A stretch of 9,569 nt of DNA, taken from NCBI GenBank assembly GCA_045595705.1, contig JAZOBA010000075.1, positions 1 to 9,569 on the forward strand, written 5' to 3'. This document shows, one piece after another, positions 7,161 to 9,569 of this stretch (its first letter is position 1; each line of letters starts with the position of its first letter). The stretch is from JAJPXI01 sp045595705. Its GTDB lineage: Bacteria > Bacillota > Clostridia > Oscillospirales > Oscillospiraceae. The position numbers were made by a program, and so were the translations under genes. Below the pieces are notes generated by a model that saw nothing but the letters and a program-made list of their open reading frames with translations, was not told where the DNA came from and did not search any database.

Positions 7161-8453
7161 ATGAGCGAGAACTTTTTGGAAGCAAATATCAACCGCGCCG
7201 TGCTGGTGGGCCTGAATGCGGCCTGCCTGAGCGCCGATGAAAACGCCAGCGAGGAATCGCTGGACGAGCTGGAGGCTCTGCTGGAGACCGCCGGCGGTCA
7301 GTGCATGGGCATGGTGCTGCAGAATAAGGCAACTCCCGATCCCCGCACCTTCATCGGTGAGGGCAAGGTTCAGGAAGTCAAGGAACTGGTGCAGGCACAG
7401 GGTGCCGACATGGTCATCTTTGACAACTCTCTGTCGCCCTCTCAGCAGCGTGCGCTGACCGAGGATCTGGGTGTGTCGGTTATGGACCGTTCGGCGCTGA
7501 TTTTGGATATTTTTGCCCAGCGTGCCCAGACCAAGGAAGGCCGTCTGCAGGTGGAACTGGCACAGTATCAGTATTTGCTGCCCCGCCTGATCGGTATGTG
7601 GACCCATCTGGAGCGTCAGGAGGGTGCCATCGGTACCCGCGGTCCCGGTGAAACCCAGTTGGAAACCGACCGCCGTCACATCCATCGCAAAATTGCCAAG
7701 CTGAAGGAAGAACTGGAACAGGTGCGCCGTGTGCGTGCCACCCAGCGTGTGCTGCGTGAAAAGAACGAAGTGCCCGTGGTAGCCATCGTGGGCTATACCA
7801 ATGCCGGTAAGTCCACGCTGCTCAACAAACTGACCGGCGCCGGTATTCCGGCCAACAACCGCCTGTTTGATACGCTGGACACCACCACCCGTACGCTGGA
7901 GATTTCCGAGACCTGCACGGTACTGTTGTCCGATACGGTTGGCTTTATCCGCAAGCTGCCCCACCATCTGGTGGATGCCTTTAAGGCCACTTTGGAGGAA
8001 TTGTCCTTTGCCGATCTGCTGCTCCATGTGATCGATGTGTCCAACCCCCGCTGGCGGGAGCAGGCCGACGTGGTGGAAAAGCTGATCGTGGAACTGGGGG
8101 CTGAAAAGACCCCGCGCATTGATGTCTTCAACAAATCCGATTTGTACGAGGGTGATATTCTGCCCCACGGCGAGGACATTGTTTCTATTTCTGCCAAGAG
8201 TGGTGAGGGCCTTGACAACCTGCTGGCCATGATCGGAAAGCGGGTGGATACCGGAACCTGCCGCGTAGTGCTGCACCTGCCCTATGACAAGGGCGGTATT
8301 CTGGATATGCTCTACCGTGAAGTCAAGGTAGAGAGTGTGGAATACGGTGAAAGCATTGAAGTGGTGGCCGTCTGTACTCCCAAGATGCTGGGACAGGTGG
8401 AACCCTATATTGTGGAGGGTTGGTTCCGCCCCAAGGAATTCTGGGAGGATTGA
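7161..8453 (+). CDS. hflX: GTPase HflX
   Basis: HflX is a translational GTPase that binds the ribosomal E/A-site region of 50S and splits stalled or stressed 70S ribosomes. The 430-residue length equals that of characterised homologues. The N-terminal domain (about 1-180) carries TFIGEGKVQE and the hallmark GTRGPGETQLE (158-168), followed by a charged helical linker. The G domain has G1 GYTNAGKST (211-219), a G2 region with DTTTRT, G3 DTVGF (258-262), G4 NKSD (324-327) and G5 SAK (344-346), all intact. The C-terminal domain ends in a GWFRPKEFW segment. The ATG at 7161 has a GAGGT site at 7152-7156, rather close but usable. It follows the flavin reductase gene after 19 bases with no terminator between, so co-transcription is likely. 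Paralogues called HflXr give macrolide/lincosamide resistance in Listeria; nothing here shows that this copy is one. Confidence 0.97.
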   Translation: MSENFLEANINRAVLVGLNAACLSADENASEESLDELEALLETAGGQCMGMVLQNKATPDPRTFIGEGKVQEVKELVQAQGADMVIFDNSLSPSQQRALTEDLGVSVMDRSALILDIFAQRAQTKEGRLQVELAQYQYLLPRLIGMWTHLERQEGAIGTRGPGETQLETDRRHIHRKIAKLKEELEQVRRVRATQRVLREKNEVPVVAIVGYTNAGKSTLLNKLTGAGIPANNRLFDTLDTTTRTLEISETCTVLLSDTVGFIRKLPHHLVDAFKATLEELSFADLLLHVIDVSNPRWREQADVVEKLIVELGAEKTPRIDVFNKSDLYEGDILPHGEDIVSISAKSGEGLDNLLAMIGKRVDTGTCRVVLHLPYDKGGILDMLYREVKVESVEYGESIEVVAVCTPKMLGQVEPYIVEGWFRPKEFWED

Positions 8454-8478
8454 CCTGTCTTTTGGCAATCTGTAAAAG
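8450..8478 (+). promoter_or_regulatory. Weak candidate promoter between hflX and the MFS gene
   Basis: TTGACC (8450-8455, five of six -35 positions, overlapping the hflX stop) is followed after 17 bases by TAAAAG (8473-8478, four of six -10 positions). The predicted start near 8485 would leave only about 11 bases before the ATG at 8496, an almost leaderless message. Read-through from hflX is an equally good explanation, as no terminator is seen in the 42-base gap. Confidence 0.25.
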
Positions 8479-8495
8479 AATCGAGATGAATCCCT

Positions 8496-9569
8496 ATGGC
8501 TGACCCCAAGCCGACACAACCTTTGTGGACCCGGGATTTCACCATTATTACGCTGGGCAGCGTGGTGTCCATGGTGGGCGCCGCCCTCTCCGGTTTTGCC
8601 ATCAGCATTATGGTGCTGGACTATACCGGGTCCACCTTCCTGTACACATTGTATAACGCCTGCAGTCAGATCCCTATGCTGGTCTGTCCCATCCTGGCTG
8701 GCCCCTATCTGGACCGTATGAGCCGGAAAAAAGTGATCTATACCCTGGATTTCACTTCGGCGGCTATCTACTTATCCCTGTTTCTGCTGCTGCGCAGCGG
8801 CTGGTTCAGCTACCCCGTTATGCTCTGTGCCTGTCTGCTGATCGGCTCCATCAACAGCACCTATATGGTGGCCTACGACAGCTTCTACCCTAATCTGATC
8901 ACAGAGGGCAATTACCGCAAGGCCTACTCCGTGTCCAGTATGCTCTGGCCTCTGGCGGCTATGATGACCCCTGTGGCGGCGGCCATTTACGACCAGGTTG
9001 GCAGCGCAACACCTATTTTTGCCATCAATGCAGCCTGCTTTTTTGTGGCTGCCTGCTTTGAACGGTCTGTCCGTCACCGGGAGACGCACATGGGAAATGC
9101 CCCGGCTGCCGGTGGAAAGAGCGCTTTGAAGCAGTTTCGGGAGGATTTCAGTGAGGGCGTTGCCTACATCCGCAGCGAAAAGGGGCTTATGATCATTGCG
9201 CTGTATTTTATGGACAGCAACCTCTGCTACGGTGCGGACAGTCTTCGGCTGCCCTTCTACCGCAATCACCCGGAGCTTTTTGCTGCATGGCCTGTGGCAG
9301 CGGTGACGCTGTACTCCATCGTGTCCAACTTCGAGGTGGTGGGCCGCTTTGCAGGCGGCCTCATTCAGTACCGGGTCCGGTTCCCGGCAAGGCGGAAGTT
9401 TACTATCGCGTTCATCGTTTATATTTCGATCAGCGTTCTGGCAGGCACCCTGCTGTTCCTGCCCATTCCTCTGATGGCAGCAGCCTTTTTTCTCAGCGGT
9501 ATTCTTGGTGTTACATCCTATACTATCCGCACCGCGGCCACCCAGTCCTATGTACCGGAGGAGAAACGC
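8496..9569 (+). CDS. MFS transporter (3' partial)
   Basis: N-terminal 358 residues of a major facilitator superfamily permease, open to the right edge; a full-length protein would have roughly 400-430 residues. About ten hydrophobic segments are visible, near residues 15-41, 47-70, 80-100, 106-127, 145-165, 172-188, 230-247, 262-290, 303-322 and 325-346, with a cytoplasmic-type loop at 190-228 between the two halves. The loop after segment 2 holds the MFS motif A equivalent GPYLDRMSRKKV (69-80; D73, R74, R77). The closing TAATQSYVPEEKR resembles the segment 10-11 loop of drug-efflux-type members, including the macrolide-efflux-like group. An in-frame stop at 8487-8489 rules out longer starts and ATG 8496 is the first candidate; its Shine-Dalgarno (GAGATG, 8483-8488) is poor. 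The gene follows hflX after 42 bases on the same strand. The substrate is unknown; drug export is only a guess from family resemblance. Confidence 0.88.
   Translation, partial: MADPKPTQPLWTRDFTIITLGSVVSMVGAALSGFAISIMVLDYTGSTFLYTLYNACSQIPMLVCPILAGPYLDRMSRKKVIYTLDFTSAAIYLSLFLLLRSGWFSYPVMLCACLLIGSINSTYMVAYDSFYPNLITEGNYRKAYSVSSMLWPLAAMMTPVAAAIYDQVGSATPIFAINAACFFVAACFERSVRHRETHMGNAPAAGGKSALKQFREDFSEGVAYIRSEKGLMIIALYFMDSNLCYGADSLRLPFYRNHPELFAAWPVAAVTLYSIVSNFEVVGRFAGGLIQYRVRFPARRKFTIAFIVYISISVLAGTLLFLPIPLMAAAFFLSGILGVTSYTIRTAATQSYVPEEKR

Noticed and set aside
8457..8480. Inverted repeat TCTTTT/AAAAGA between hflX and the MFS gene as a terminator
   Set aside because: The stem is 6 bp with one G-C pair, a 10-base loop and no following T-run, which is too weak for a rho-independent terminator.
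7032..8519. A 495-codon open frame on the minus strand opposite hflX
   Set aside because: It is in exact codon register with hflX and explained by the same avoidance of TTA, CTA and TCA codons. The sense strand encodes an unmistakable HflX with all G motifs.
8772..9269. A 165-codon minus-strand frame at the right end
   Set aside because: The plus-strand frame running from 8496 to the edge shows repeated membrane segments and an MFS motif A; the minus-strand frame has neither domain nor ribosome binding site.
1..9569. A hidden defence system, mobile element or CRISPR array
   Set aside because: AddAB nuclease and helicase motifs could suggest a defence locus, but they are the standard housekeeping repair pair. 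I found no transposase, integrase, regularly spaced repeats, toxin-antitoxin pair or abrupt change in coding style.

Overview
The window looks like ordinary chromosome from a low-to-mid GC Gram-positive bacterium. I infer the Clostridia, probably an Oscillospiraceae/Ruminococcaceae-type gut organism. The reasons are the AddAB (not RecBCD) recombination nuclease pair, strong Shine-Dalgarno sites close to AAGGAGGTGAT, a zinc-type L31 protein, and moderately GC-rich coding sequence broken by AT-rich intergenic stretches. The genus is not proved by the sequence. All supported genes lie on the + strand.

Layout: (1) 1-2688 is the 3' part of addB, cut by the left edge. (2) 2703-6227 is a complete addA, joined to addB by a 14-base gap that carries a near-perfect ribosome binding site. 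Together they encode the helicase-nuclease that resects double-strand breaks. (3) 6228-6325 is an AT-rich gap with a plausible extended -10 promoter. (4) 6326-6529 is rpmE (ribosomal protein L31, four-cysteine form), followed by a clear rho-independent terminator at 6540-6573. (5) 6635-7141 is a flavin reductase-like FMN-binding split-barrel protein. (6) 7161-8453 is hflX, a ribosome-associated GTPase, 19 bases downstream and probably co-transcribed. (7) 8496-9569 is the start of a major facilitator superfamily (MFS) transporter that runs off the right edge.

Functionally the window splits into a DNA-repair pair (addBA), a single-gene translation unit (rpmE with its own promoter and terminator), and a third unit of flavin reductase, hflX and perhaps the MFS transporter. 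The last unit may combine redox, ribosome rescue and efflux functions, but the sequence does not prove a shared role.

I found no mobile elements, CRISPR arrays, tRNA or rRNA genes, long repeats or phage genes, and no gene-free stretch over 300 bases. I saw no convincing evidence of a previously undescribed system. The findings are small regulatory and contextual points, most of low interest. The several very long open frames on the minus strand are codon-bias shadows.
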